Of a stretch of DNA of 64,000 nucleotides, positions 47,971 through 59,231 are shown piece by piece. A program made the translations under genes and the position numbers. Position 1 is the stretch's first letter. Each line of letters starts with the position of its first letter. Source of the stretch: Turnera subulata. Taxonomy: Eukaryota > Streptophyta > Magnoliopsida > Malpighiales > Passifloraceae. The stretch spans positions 124,001-188,000 of the forward strand of contig JAKUCV010004245.1 of NCBI GenBank assembly GCA_028386065.3, written 5' to 3'. Under the pieces are notes generated by a model. It was not told the origin of the DNA. It saw only the letters and a list, made by a program, of their open reading frames with translations, and did not search any database.

Positions 47971-48403
47971 TAATAAATAATAATGATGGCGGTGATGGTG
48001 GTGGAGCGGTGGGGGTGGGGGTTTGCACTGGTGTTGGTTGGTGGCGCTGCACAGAGAAAGTGTTTTGTTTTAAAAGAAAGATAATAAATAGTTAATGATG
48101 TAATAAATTTAGTATGATATGTTTTTTTTAAAAAATTAAAACCATAATGATGTGATTCAGTGAACTGGCAAATAGGTGTGGGCCCACTTACGTACCATGT
48201 AGGATATGACTTATACGCTGAGAACCATAGAATTTCCCACCCACCAATTGTCTTAGTGAAGTGGGCCTTATCAAATAGTACATGCATTTTACACTCAAAA
48301 AAATAGTTCATGACTCAAAAACGAAACTATCATTAGTTTTCTTCCACTGACAACTTTGTGACACAGTTGCCATGTGTTTATATGTCGCGCCGTGCCATGT
48401 GTA
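47971..48403. other. Spacer between TIR element and ACX3 3' scrap
   Basis: The spacer begins with the right copy of the target-site duplication and a ggtggtgg-rich stretch. No gene is present. Confidence 0.4.
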
Positions 48404-48651
48404 TGGGTCATTGTATGTGGTAAGTATCATGGAAGGAGATAGTTTCGTTTCTGCGATATGGGTACTTGTGTCACCACAAAATGATGCTCTGTTGCGAGGA
48501 AGGGACTGGCAAAACTTTGCAGTTGAGACAACACATATGCACTTGCCTTGGTGAGCTCATTTGGGATATATTACGGATGCAATTTTTAGCCCAATTAATT
48601 GCATATGCCTGGATTAATTGAGGCAAATTCTTGGTCTGCAGACAAACTATG
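48404..48651 (+). pseudogene. ACX3 last-exon relic
   Basis: About 250 bp align with exon 13 of E and F: gggtcattgtatg, atcatggaagga, tgcgatatgggtacttgt, caaaatgatgc, gcacttgccttgg-gagctcatttgg and attcttggtctgca-acaaactatga. Several small insertions (for example in the LSPQND and SFGIPD regions) and a missing splice acceptor break it. Together with 45176-45273 it represents the ends of a dead plus-strand copy between E and F. Confidence 0.75.
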
Positions 48652-48966
48652 ATTCCATATCTTCAGGTGTGTCTGCTTCTTGGAAGTGAAATGTACTATT
48701 TTTTGTCAAGCATATGGACTTTTTCCTTGAGGCAAATTCTTGGTCTTCAGCCCAAGACTATGATTCCTTGTTCTGGTACTGTTTCTTGGATGTGATGTGT
48801 ACATTTTTTTTCAAGCACGTGGACGAGGGACTGAGGAAAATTCATCCCTTCAGCCAAATAGTATGGTTCCTTCTTCTGGTGTGTCATATGTTTCTTCCTT
48901 CTCCAGGTGTGCCTGTTTCTTGGATGCGATATGTATCTTTTTTACTTCAAGCATGTGGATTAGTGT
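48620..48966 (+). repeat. Three degenerate tandem copies of an ACX3 last-exon end and 3' UTR
   Basis: Units at about 48620-48723, 48727-48828 and 48834-48966 each run from gaggcaaattcttgg or gaggaaaattcat through a ttcttgga-gtga-atgta phrase to tcaagca-gtgga. They match the end and 3' UTR of copy E (43375-43490). Unit length is about 100-130 bp. This is local reduplication of the tail of the dead copy. Confidence 0.65.
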
Positions 48967-50279
48967 GCTGTTTTTTGTGGACTAGTATGCTATACTAACT
49001 AAAGAGTTTGCAGGAAATTTTAGTTCTTACACACAACGGCCTGGATAAGGCACTAACACTTGCACGACGATTTCCATCGGTAAAGGGTTTAGTCTTAAAC
49101 TAGGGGCTTTTTTTTTTTTTGTTGAACAAAGAAAGTTAAGGGCGGCTTAGGCTAGCTCTTCTCTTTCATTTTCCTGACTATTCTGCGAAACATTATTTAT
49201 GTGCACGTGGCAGAGGAGAGGTTTGGATTGGGTGGCTAGGGTTCATATATCACTACTAATTTTCAACAACCACCTTGAAAATTAGTAAGAAAAGGGAGTG
49301 TTCCAATCAATCTCTAACTTTTACCGTTGCGGTCTATAAAATTAAAATTGCATTATGTAGGTAGATACGTAGCAAACTAATCCACCCATTAGCAATCAAT
49401 TCAGCCACACAAGATGATAGAGACAGGGAAGACGGGGATTTTTTCAAAGAAGGAAAGATGTCCAAAGAAGAAAAAGATAACTAGATGAAAGTGATAAAGC
49501 AACAGGGAAAAATTTTTTAGAAGATGAAAAGATGACCAAGAAGAAAATTAAGATTTTTTCATAAGTACATAGAAGAATAAGAAAACTCATGTATAGGGAG
49601 TAAACTGAAAACAACAATAGGAAGGCGTAGGTTATATAGTGGCTTTTCTCTACCTTTACCTTATGATCTTATAAAATTGAAAAACAACATTTGTACTACC
49701 TTAAAAATTAAATATTTAAACTTTTTATCTACAATATTTTCAACACTATAAAAATAATGATATATACATATATTTTATGTATTAAAAAAATTTTAATTTA
49801 TTATAGCTACTTACATTTTTTTTACTTTCATTTCATGTCTATCATGTCTACTCTATAATTAAGAGATATATTTATCATTTAAAAAATTTCAAAACCAACC
49901 ATAATTAGTTTTAAACTGGTTTGAGAGCACAAATTGGATTTCCGCAGCTATATTTTTATTTGAGGTTGGTTGGAAATAAATTTTGTTGTCTATGTTGTTG
50001 GTCAATTGATGTAAATTTGTTGGGAAATTTTGGTTTGAAAAGACTTTAGAAATTTGTGGTGCATATGCAAGTAAAACATTCAAAAAGACGAAGCACAGTA
50101 ACAGTATAAAACAAAGAAAAATCTTTTCTGCAAAATATAACTTTTTTTTTTTTTTAGATGAATGACAACAGATGTGGCACTTGAACACAGGTACTTGTGT
50201 TGTGAAGTTTGTGAAAAGTATACTTCCTCACTATAAAGAATCGGTGGCCTTCCTTGACTTTGCATGCCATAGTAATGTG
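48967..50279. other. Region upstream of copy F
   Basis: AT-rich with no gene. The last part is shared with the upstream region of E. A 15-base T run is at about 50141-50155. Nothing else stands out. Confidence 0.4.
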
Positions 50280-50290
50280 TATATATATAT
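50280..50290 (+). promoter_or_regulatory. TATA box of copy F
   Basis: TATATATATAT lies 71-81 bp upstream of the ATG, close in spacing to the boxes of copies C and D. Assigned by position only. Confidence 0.45.
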
Positions 50291-50360
50291 GTTCATGTGG
50301 TCATCTTCTCCACTTCACTCTTGCACCAAAAGACCAAGCAAGCTAAGTGAACTCAAAAAC

Positions 50361-53300
50361 ATGTCATCACCAAATACTGCCACACAGAGGACCCGCATTC
50401 TCGCCAACCATTTCCTCCTCCATGAACAAGCTTCACCCTCACCAGCAGCAACCACCACCACCACCACCACCCTCTCTTCCAATGCATGCCTTAGTTACAG
50501 CCCGGCGGAGCATGGCGAAACCATCTCTTTCGACACGAAAGAGATGAGGAAGTTACTGGACTGGCACAACATAGAAGACCGGGACTGGCTGTTCGCTTTG
50601 ATGAGGCAAGAGAAGTTGTTCAATCCGGTGGAGAAGGGAGGGAGTGTGTTCGTGGTCCCGGACTACAACCAAACCAAAGAGCACCAGAGGGAGATGACTC
50701 GTCGTCGGATCAGGTGGTTGAAGGAGAGAGGTGTTTATGAAGGGTGGTTGACTGGGAAAGGACCCGAATGGGAGCTCAGGAGGATAGCCTTGGAGGAGGT
50801 GCTGGGTGCTTATGACAACTCTCTCACTATTAAGAGTGGGGTTCAGTTCCTGTTGTGGTCTGTATACTACAAGTGTCTCTTGTTTTGTTTGCATTTTCTT
50901 TTGATTGCCCATCCAGTATCCATGTATCCTTACTAATCCAGGTCCGACTAGGAATTTTCTGCAAGGACTTGAACTCGAGACCTGCATGCATAAGCCAAAC
51001 CGAATAGCTTAGTGCTTAGTTGCATTTTTTTCTGATACATATATGAATGATTATTTTGATACTTTTGTTTCTGTGTTTGATGCATTTCAGGGGTAATACA
51101 GTAAAGGCATTGGGCACAAAGCGGCATCATGACAAGTGGTTGAAAGCAACTGAAGATTATAAAATCATGGGTTGCTTTGCTATGACTGAGTTAGGGCATG
51201 GAAGTAATGTATGTGGAGAGTGGAGACCATTTTATTCTTATTCTGATCACGTGTAGTTCATTTCTTTCATGGGTTTAATTTTTTTTTCCCCACTTTATTA
51301 GGTTCGAGGACTTGAGACAATTGCTACTTTTGATGCAAAAACAGCTGAATTTGTCATCAATACTCCTTGTGAAACCGCTCAGAAATATTGGATTGGTGGA
51401 GCTGCTAATGTAATATACCTTTCCCCTTTACACTCTTTAATTGTGGAGTCTTCTTTTTCACTTCTTGTTTAATATCACTCTAATTTATGCAGGATGCCAC
51501 ACATGCTGTAGTGTTCACGCAGCTAAACATGAATGGGGTGAATCAAGGAGTTCATGCATTTATAGTTCAAATCAGGGATGCCAATGGAAATGTGCTGCCA
51601 AATATCCGTATAGCAGATTGCGGTCATAAAATTGGTTTGAACGGTGTTGACAATGGAAGAATCTGGTAGTCCTCCGCTTTACCTTTTCCTGTCGATGATT
51701 ATTGTTTTCAGAATATGATTTGCATGATATATAATACTAATTTTTGGTTTTCTGTAGGTTTGACAATGTCCGGATCCCAATAGAAAATATGTTGAATTCT
51801 ATTGCTGATGTTACACCAGATGGTCAATATCTGAGCGATATAAAGGACCCAGATCGGGTGCGTTTTTGCATATATAAGCTTAATTAATTCAGTAATTCAC
51901 TTGGATATGCAGGTGTTTATGTTGAGTAAAAGAATTAACATGTGTATCTACATATTTATTTGCCAGAGATCTGCAGCTTTCATGTCTCCTTTGACTTCTG
52001 GTCGTGTAACTGTTCCTGCTCTTTCAATATACTCAGCCAAGGTATTCACTTATATGTTTGTCGTATTATACACAAATCAAATCATGAGGTATGCAATTCC
52101 TAGTACCTCTGATGACCATGGAACCTAAACAGTCTTAATCTTTCTGCTGACAGACAAGTTTAGCGATCGCCATAAGGTATGCGTTGACTAGGCGGGCATT
52201 TTCTATTACCCCTAATGGACCTGAAATGCTATTGCTTCATGATTACCCATCACACCAACGACGATTGTTGCCTCTTCTCGCCAAGACGTAAGTATTGGAT
52301 AAGAGTTGTGTGTTGTACATTCTTTAGTTTAATTACCTTGATAATAGTTGTGTGTTGTAGCTTCTTCAGTTTAATTACCTTAAGCAAGAGTCAGTGATCT
52401 GTGTGTTGTATATATATGGACTACCACCTTGTCTTAATTGCTTTCTTAATTACTTCTCTTCTCCTCTCACTATTTTTGCCATCCAGGTATGCCATGAATT
52501 TTGCTGTGAATTACTTGAAGATGATATATGTGAAGAGGACTCCACAATCAATCAAAACCCTTCATGTTGTTTCAAGTGCATTGAAGTTCGCCGTCACCTG
52601 GCATAATATGAGAACACTGCAGGTGTGGGGCTAGAAGCATGCATTTGCAAAAACTTTTTACTGTGTTTCGGAAGTATAGCCTTTGAATAACCTTATATAT
52701 GTTGCTTTCAGGAATGTCGTGAATCCTGTGGAGGACAGGGCTTGAAGACTGAAAATCGAATCGGTCAAATGAAAGGTGATTTTGATCCCCTGTCTACTAT
52801 TGAAGGGGACAATGCTTATATGACGCATCAGGTATTGTCTACAGTCTAATTCCTCTCCTGTACCTTATTTCTTGGCGAACACAAGATTTTTGGGATTTAA
52901 GTAGTGGAAATTTACTTCCTCAGGTCAGCAAGTCGCTCCTTGCAGAATATGCATCAACTAAGAAGCGGAACAAACCTTTCAGTGGTTTGGGATTAGAACA
53001 CCTGAATGGACCTTCTCCTGTCCTTCCAGCTCAGCTTACTAGTGCCATCCTCAGGAGCAGCCAGTTCCAGGTATTGTTTTTGTTGAAGCAATTAACTAAA
53101 ACACATTGGCCTCAGCAAACATATACCTTACCGGTCATTTGTCTATCAGGTTGATGCATTCCGCCTGAGAGAAAGAGACCTTCTGAACCGATTTGCGGCT
53201 GAAGTGGCGGAGCACCAGGCAAAGGGTGAAAATAGAGAGTCTTCATTACTTCAAGTATGGATGCTATTCTGGCACTACAATTGTCGTCTGTATAATTCCC

Positions 53301-53799
53301 AACTTTGGCTTTAATTTTTTTTTTTTTGTTAATGATTTCGTAGGCTTACCAGCATTCAGAAGACCTAGCCAGGGCTTTCTCGGACCGAATGATACTAGAC
53401 ACCTTCATTGAAGTAGAATCTAGAGTCCCTGCTGGTTCACTGAAGGTATAGCATGTTCATATTGGCACTGATGTATACATATTGTTAATATGATCATGTG
53501 TGAAGAAGCATAAGATAACAAAATGCTAAGCAAGTTATGTCCAAATGCAGGACGTGTTAGGCCTAGTAAGATCAATGTATGCTGTTATTATCATGGAAGA
53601 AGACTCTTCTTTTCTGCGATATGGGTACTTGTCACTGCAAAATGATGCAGCCATAAGGAAAGAAGTGAAGAACCTTTGCAGGGAGCTGAGGCCACATGCA
53701 CTTGCCTTGGTCAGCTCATTTGGAATTCCGGATGCATTTTTGAGCCCCATTGCATATGACTGGATTCAGGCAAATTCCTGGTCCTCAGCCAAACTGTGA
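50361..53799 (+). CDS. ACX3: Acyl-CoA oxidase 3-like, copy F
   Basis: Thirteen exons: 50361-50857, 51091-51208, 51302-51409, 51493-51665, 51758-51857, 51967-52041, 52154-52287, 52487-52622, 52712-52831, 52924-53070, 53150-53254, 53344-53445 and 53551-53799; 687 residues. An open frame continues upstream of 50361, but the family start ([14 protein letters not shown]) fits this ATG and the TATA box lies between. Features: nonapeptide [10 protein letters not shown]-terminus SSAKL, and around the catalytic Glu (about 478) [16 protein letters not shown], as in E. Exon 7 carries one extra codon at a different place from E (MLLLHDYPS against LLLLDYPS or VLLLDYPS). Exon 9 starts [10 protein letters not shown] (Ser for Ala). 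Exon 11 ends CAA|gt rather than CAG|gt. Probably an active peroxisomal acyl-CoA oxidase; substrate unknown. Confidence 0.92.
50932..50984 (-). repeat. SINE-like insert in intron 1 of copy F
   Basis: Counterpart of 40627-40679 in copy E. The minus strand reads caggtctcgagttcaagtcc, like a pol III B box. No poly-A tail or clear target duplication is visible. Confidence 0.5.
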
Positions 53800-54661
53800 T
53801 TTCTTCTTCATGGTCGTGATATGTACTCTTTTATTTTTTCCAAGCACACGGAGTATGCTGTTTCTGTTGTCTGTGGGACACAGCTTCCCACTTGTTTTTG
53901 TTGCTACACCACTTTTTCCTTTTTCTGTTGTTTCTTTGTGTCTTAGTGTGAATCCATTGTTTCTGGTTCACTTGCTCCAGATGTATTGGAAAATTGTGCC
54001 TTGTTCTCGATGTAGAAAGAACTGTAATAATTAGAAAAGGCACTTGAAATTTGAGTCAACACTTGGACACCTCGACTTTGGCAAGTGAATTTCCACGGAG
54101 AATTCTGAATTTTTCAAGTTTCTACTAAGGGTAGCGCTAGCTATAAAGTCAAGCCTGTCAGGTTTCTGTGTAGGAATTTGTTCGACTAGTAGTAATTGAT
54201 GACAAATTATAAGCGCACAATAGTCAACAAAAGGATTCTGCCAGATTCTTACAGATGCTGACGCAAGTAACTCCAGCTCTTGATTATAGCTGGGAAGTGT
54301 ACATTGGTCCATATGCGTATGGATACACCTGGCTACCATGCAAAGCGACAGAAATTCAAACCTAAGCATTAACAACGTTCAAATTTTGGAGATGGATACC
54401 GTGTATGCACAGTTGACAGGGTGCCCTGTCTTTAATAGGTGCCGATCGGAATCCGACAAAGCTAGTGTAAAGAAAAGGTAAATTGTTGTATACTGTGAGA
54501 ATTCTGCTTCAAAACAGAAAGTAAAGATAGCAGAGGGAAAAACACTGGCAACGTTATTCATTGGGAACAGTAGTAGATCAGCACAGAACATGTATGAATC
54601 AAAACGTAACATAACATTTTTATTGACTTCTAAAGAAGGGAAACTATGCCTCTGAACATCA
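53800..54661. other. Convergent 3' flanks of copy F and the SABATH gene
   Basis: Contains the 3' UTR of F (gtgatatgtactctttt after the stop) and, on the other strand, the 3' UTR of the SABATH gene. No further gene is recognised. Confidence 0.5.
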
Positions 54662-56126
54662 TCAGATATTCATCTTGCGCTTGAGTATGATGAATGTGTT
54701 TAGAGGCTCTTCTTTAGCAGCATATGTCTCATAATTCACCAAAAGTTTCTCGGCGAAACGTTGAAACAAAGAATCAACAATCTCTTCCCCAAAATGTTGT
54801 CTGAAGACTTCTTCAGTGTAAGCTCTAAGTAAGGCTGGGAGATCTGGATCAACTGGCCATATGTTTTGATGCCTTCCTATGGCGTCAATTCTCTCCACTG
54901 TAAAATATGCATTCCTCTCCAGCAATGCTTCCAGCTCTTTGATAGGTGGAAAGTACAGTGGTAAATTAAAAGCCTCCACCTTCTCTTTGCTAATTTGCCC
55001 CTGCTTAAGCCACAGTCACATTATGAAAAAAGAGAAACAGAACAAAACCAATTCATTTCTGGAAACTAGCAGATATACTACTCTTACCTCTTCAACCATG
55101 TCCCTGAGAGACTCTTCTTGAAGATCATTGTTCAAACCAAGATAAGTTTGAGAATTAACAAACCCTTCAGGTGTAGTAGGCATTGTTAGAACCATCAGAC
55201 CTCCCCCTACAAGTTCCTGCGCTCTGGCATTCAAAAAGTTGTCCATGTCATTTCGAAACTGAGCAGAATAGGCCTCGGTCACTTCTTTTGAAAATCCTGT
55301 GCAGTGGATGCTATCCTTATTGTAGGCAGGAGAGTTCACATCAGTAACTTGGTCAGGAACCTTGGATAGCCAATGCAGTGCATAAGAAGAGTGTGCAATA
55401 TGGAGGCTGGCCTTCGGGAACAAGCGGTTCGTGAAGCCACCGGGCACTCCGGCAGCAAAGAATCCCCGAGGCACGGGAAGATTCCGGAATAGAGTGTTAA
55501 AGTCATTGTTGACATGATCATTGAAGAACACTTGAAACTCCAATGAAGAATCTTTTTGGTGTCGAGACTGCTCATCATATCTGAGCTGTACAGCTTCTAT
55601 AATGTTCTGCACAGCGATGAAAGTGTTTGGTCCAACAGAACAACCAAAATCTGCTACACAGAATGTCTTAGACTTCCCGAAAAAATTCGGATTGGTGAAT
55701 TCGAGCTTGTCTTCGATGGCTTCCTTCACCTTTTGCTTTGCAACTTCCACTACTCTTCTCTACAAGCATCATGAGCTAATGATCAACATTCTTGTGAACA
55801 GAAAAAACAAGTGAATCGAATCCTACAGGCTCCTGATCAGGGCGTTCTTTCATTCTACTTTCATAAGTACATACATGTTTCATTTTTTATATTATTACCT
55901 ACCCTCATGAACCAATTAAAGCAACATCTAAAAAAAGTGCAGACTGCTCACTAGAATGTGGAAAAAAGTATAGCAAGAGATTATATTACTTATATATATC
56001 CAGAAATTATGTACTACTTATGAACTAATTCCATACCTGAAAGTTGGAATTTCTATAGTAGCTGTGAGGTCCATCTCCACTGGTCATAGGATAGGAAATA
56101 GGGGTGCTCTTCACTTGACTTGCCAT
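54662..56126 (-). CDS. SABATH family carboxyl methyltransferase
   Basis: Three minus-strand exons, 56037-56126, 55088-55759 and 54662-55000, encode 366 residues, the usual SABATH length. The enzyme transfers a methyl group from S-adenosylmethionine to a small-molecule carboxylate (salicylate, benzoate, jasmonate and others in known members). Visible: N-terminal SYYRNSNFQRRVV (SAM/substrate loop), VADFGCSVGPNTF (SAM-binding motif I), FNDHVNNDFNTLFRNLP, and SSYALHWLSKVP, where the His before Trp is more like jasmonate or other SABATH enzymes than the Met-Trp of salicylate methyltransferases. The C-terminus is NTFIILKRK. The exon layout is the family's common one. It lies between ACX3 copies F and G on the opposite strand, with a broken sister 2.8 kb upstream. 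The actual acceptor cannot be read from sequence. Confidence 0.9.
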
Positions 56127-57599
56127 CTCTCGTGCCGTGTCTATTTCTTCTTATGCAATTGAAAATTACAGTGTTATAATAAAGAATGGGATGATCATGC
56201 ATAATTTGGTAGCTGTGTGTTAGGATATATATAGGTGTGTTGCCCACTGCATCCTGCGTAGTGCGCTAGCTAGCGGCCATCTCATCAGTGAGGGCTGGCT
56301 GTTCTTAATTGTTTCAACTATTTGTTTGATTTTCTTGGAAGGAGGACGTCATGTCTGTATGTAATGGCATTTTCCATATTTGGAATGTAATACTGAAACA
56401 AATTGGATGACAAAATAGAAGATTCAGCCCGCCTCCAAATTGTACCAATTTGATCTGCATCGCCTTTAAAGCATGAATTATAACCTGATTGAGTCCTGGA
56501 AATTTAACAATATAATTTTTTGTATAAATGAAAATGCTTAAGTTGAAGAGAGGATATTTCTAATCCACTCTAAATCCGAAGTGAACTACTTCGCATTTGA
56601 TTTTTGTTGCATATACCCAAAACATCCTGCTTCACTTCTAAATTTAGAACTTGGATCATCACATTTTTCTCCTTTTCGTACCTTGAGTTCTCGGAGTCCA
56701 AATTCATTTTATATGATTAGTGTTGACATCAATTATCATCTTATTTTTAACTCCTTGGACAGAAGAGTCATCTAACCCAAATCCAATCAATGGGTTTATA
56801 TAGCTTATTAACACTCTTGTGTCTAAAGTACAAAAGGGTGAGGTGGTCTCACTTTTCTCAACTAATAGCAAAAAACCCCAAATCCAAAGTAAGATTAACT
56901 CTGTTATTCTAAATAATAAATGGACTCAAAATAGCCTCAAATCTAAATTTTTGGACCATGTAAATTCAAACCCAATTTTAAAAGTTTATTGGGGCTATTA
57001 GTGTGTAATATCTAATTAACTTGCATATAATTCATGGCCAAATAAATTATCCTATAACTCATATTGACACTACTACACATGTTCAAAGAAAAAGAAAGCT
57101 TAATGTCCACTGGAAAGCCTTGTGTGTGTAACAAAACCACTTGAGCTTGTGACTATGACGACAAGCATGCACACTTAGCAAAATGGAGGGTTATAAAATA
57201 AGATTTAATTGAGTAAAAACAAAATACCATTCTAATTTGATGGGGCGAAGAAATGAATGAACATGAGGAAAGGAACAAATTGTGAGCAACTAAACAAGGC
57301 AGAAGATAATTTCGTTTATTAATTAGTATTTCATTATTATTCATAGACATTGCGAATATAGTTAGGGACGGACAATTTTCTTTTTTTTTTCTTTTTTTGA
57401 ACTGACAATATCAGGTGAATAGTTATGGGTCGTCGTTGGATTTTATATGAATAAAGACTCCAGAATAACGTTGCACAAGGAGAATAAATGTCCAGGAGTC
57501 AACATTGATTCACTGTAAAGCTTCGTGGCTGTGTTTGCGCCCGCCACTGTTGACAATGTAGATGACAATATCAGGAGGATCTACGACGTCATAGTAAAA
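56127..57599. other. Upstream region of the SABATH gene
   Basis: The promoter should lie in the first few hundred bases (taggatatatatagg, near 56222, could be a TATA box on the minus strand). The rest is AT-rich, with no gene. Confidence 0.4.
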
Positions 57600-58449
57600 G
57601 CAAAAGGATCTTAGTTGTATCAAATTCTCACTCCTCTCTATCCCTCTTGAGTCTTCTCCAATTCCTCTTCAAAAGAATCTTCCCCAGGATAAGTACGGGG
57701 CACGGGCTGCCGCCGGCTCCTCCGGTCGGTTGGTAAGCCCATTTTTCCTTCTTTAGTTATTTTTTGTCTTTACTTTACATATATTTAGTAGATCTGCAAT
57801 AGATCTGGTGTTTTAATAGATGGATTTTAAATCTATCTTTTTGTTGTTGGAGACTTTCAACATCTCTTCCTTGGCTTGACCTTACGGCATCCATAGATCT
57901 AAAGCTTTCAACCTCGAAGCTTATGGATCTACGGATACAAAAGCAAGAGATGGTGAGTTGTTCTTCCGTTTTTCCAGTGACCTTGAATTGGGTCTGTTGC
58001 AAGTGGCGGATTGTTGTTGTTGTGTGAAGTATGGAGCATTTTGTGAAGTGTTTACTAACAAGGGTGGATATTGGCTTTCTTCCGTTTCTCCGGCGATGGC
58101 TATTGCTTGGCTTGCTCGTGGATCAAAGATAAAGCCGATAGCTACCGACCACCGTAATCGAACTTGGTTGCTATTTGGGGCTAGTCCAGCTTTATGCGGA
58201 CAGAACGTCCTCCTGTCCATGGGTAGCTGCAAGTTCTCTAGTTTGAGTTTTAACCTTTGCCTATGTTTGGATCTAAGAGCAATCACTTTGTATTCATGGT
58301 CCATGCTTTGTTTGGGGATTTATTTCTCCATATTTGTGACTTTTAATTATATTTTTTTTCTTATTTTTAGCAGTCTATGTTATTTTAATGTGTATGTTGT
58401 ATTGGGTTTTTATTATTAATGAATGATTATCTCTTTTTTCAAAAAAAAA
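57600..58449 (+). mobile_element. Possible retroposed sequence with poly-A tail
   Basis: A moderately GC-rich segment, containing repeated atggatctacggat-type phrases and ctccggcgatgg, runs into AT-rich sequence and ends in aaaaaaaaag at about 58441-58450. The end resembles a LINE or other non-LTR insertion tail. An open frame at 57958-58419 has no recognisable similarity. The left boundary is a guess. Confidence 0.3.
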
Positions 58450-58928
58450 GAAGCAAAAGGCATAAAACATACAATTGACAAGGACTGGGGAATCCTCCTT
58501 CTAGATAACCCATCCAAATAGTTATAACCATTTATTGAGTTTGAGCCGAACTTAGAATTCTACTCGACTTTAGCAAAATTTGACTGGTTAGGTTTGTGAG
58601 CCTGTTCGAATTTAATTCAAGAGTTTGAACCTAAAATTATGTATATTCAAATCTAGTTTAGTCGAACTGAGTTCGAAATTATTTTAGTTTACTATTCAAG
58701 TTTGAGCTCAAATATTTGCTTAATAAGTTGAATTAAGTTAGATTTATCAGTACTCAACTTAGTTTGTTCGTACCCGTACGTAAATACATGCGTATGCACA
58801 TTTTCTTTATCAAAGAGTTTTTCTTGTTAATTTGAAGATATTGACTTGTTAGAGACTAATTATATCGATTTAGACAAAATCCATTAGCTGGTGGCATGAG
58901 CATGAGCATAGTCTACCCGAGTCCTTAC
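58450..58928. other. AT-rich intergenic spacer
   Basis: Nothing is recognised apart from repeated gagtttga and gaattcta phrases of low complexity. Confidence 0.35.
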
Positions 58929-59231
58929 CTCTTTCACCATGTCCACGTACGAGACAATCCAGGAGGAGATCATTGTTCAAACCAAGATAAGTTTGTGAGC
59001 TGGCAAACCCTTCTAGGGTACGTAGCAGGTATAATTGTAAGAGCCATCAAACCCCCACACCCACAAGAAACTGCTCTGCATTACAATGGGAAGCGTTTGG
59101 TCCAAAAGAACAACCAAAATCTGCTATGTAGAATGTCTCAGACTTCCCAAGAAAGTCTGGATTGGTGAATTCAAGCTTGTCCTCAATTTGGCTTCCTTTA
59201 CCATTTGCTTTGCAGCTTCCACTACCCTGTT
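58929..59231 (-). pseudogene. Broken second SABATH methyltransferase
   Basis: On the minus strand the start of exon 2 (acceptor gcttgcag at 59232-59239, then KLEFTNPDFLGKSETFYIAD and FGCSFGPNA) runs directly into the end of exon 2 (matching SQTYLGLNNDL) and its donor (gtaag, 58924-58928). About 370 bp in the middle, including the DHxxNDFNTLF and HWLS motifs, are deleted. A frameshift (Val-Val-Glu-Val-Ala-Lys replaced by an out-of-frame run) breaks the 5' part. A possible exon 1 donor remains at about 59336. Exon 3 was not found. It is a dead duplicate of the intact gene at 54662-56126. Confidence 0.8.

Noticed and set aside
50172..50360. In-frame upstream extension of copy F by 63 residues
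   Set aside because: No other copy has it, it would lie upstream of the TATA box, and its sequence is not conserved in E.
57958..58419. Open frame of 153 codons rich in Cys, Leu and Phe
   Set aside because: It occurs in a probable retroposed segment, with no recognisable family and no splice context.
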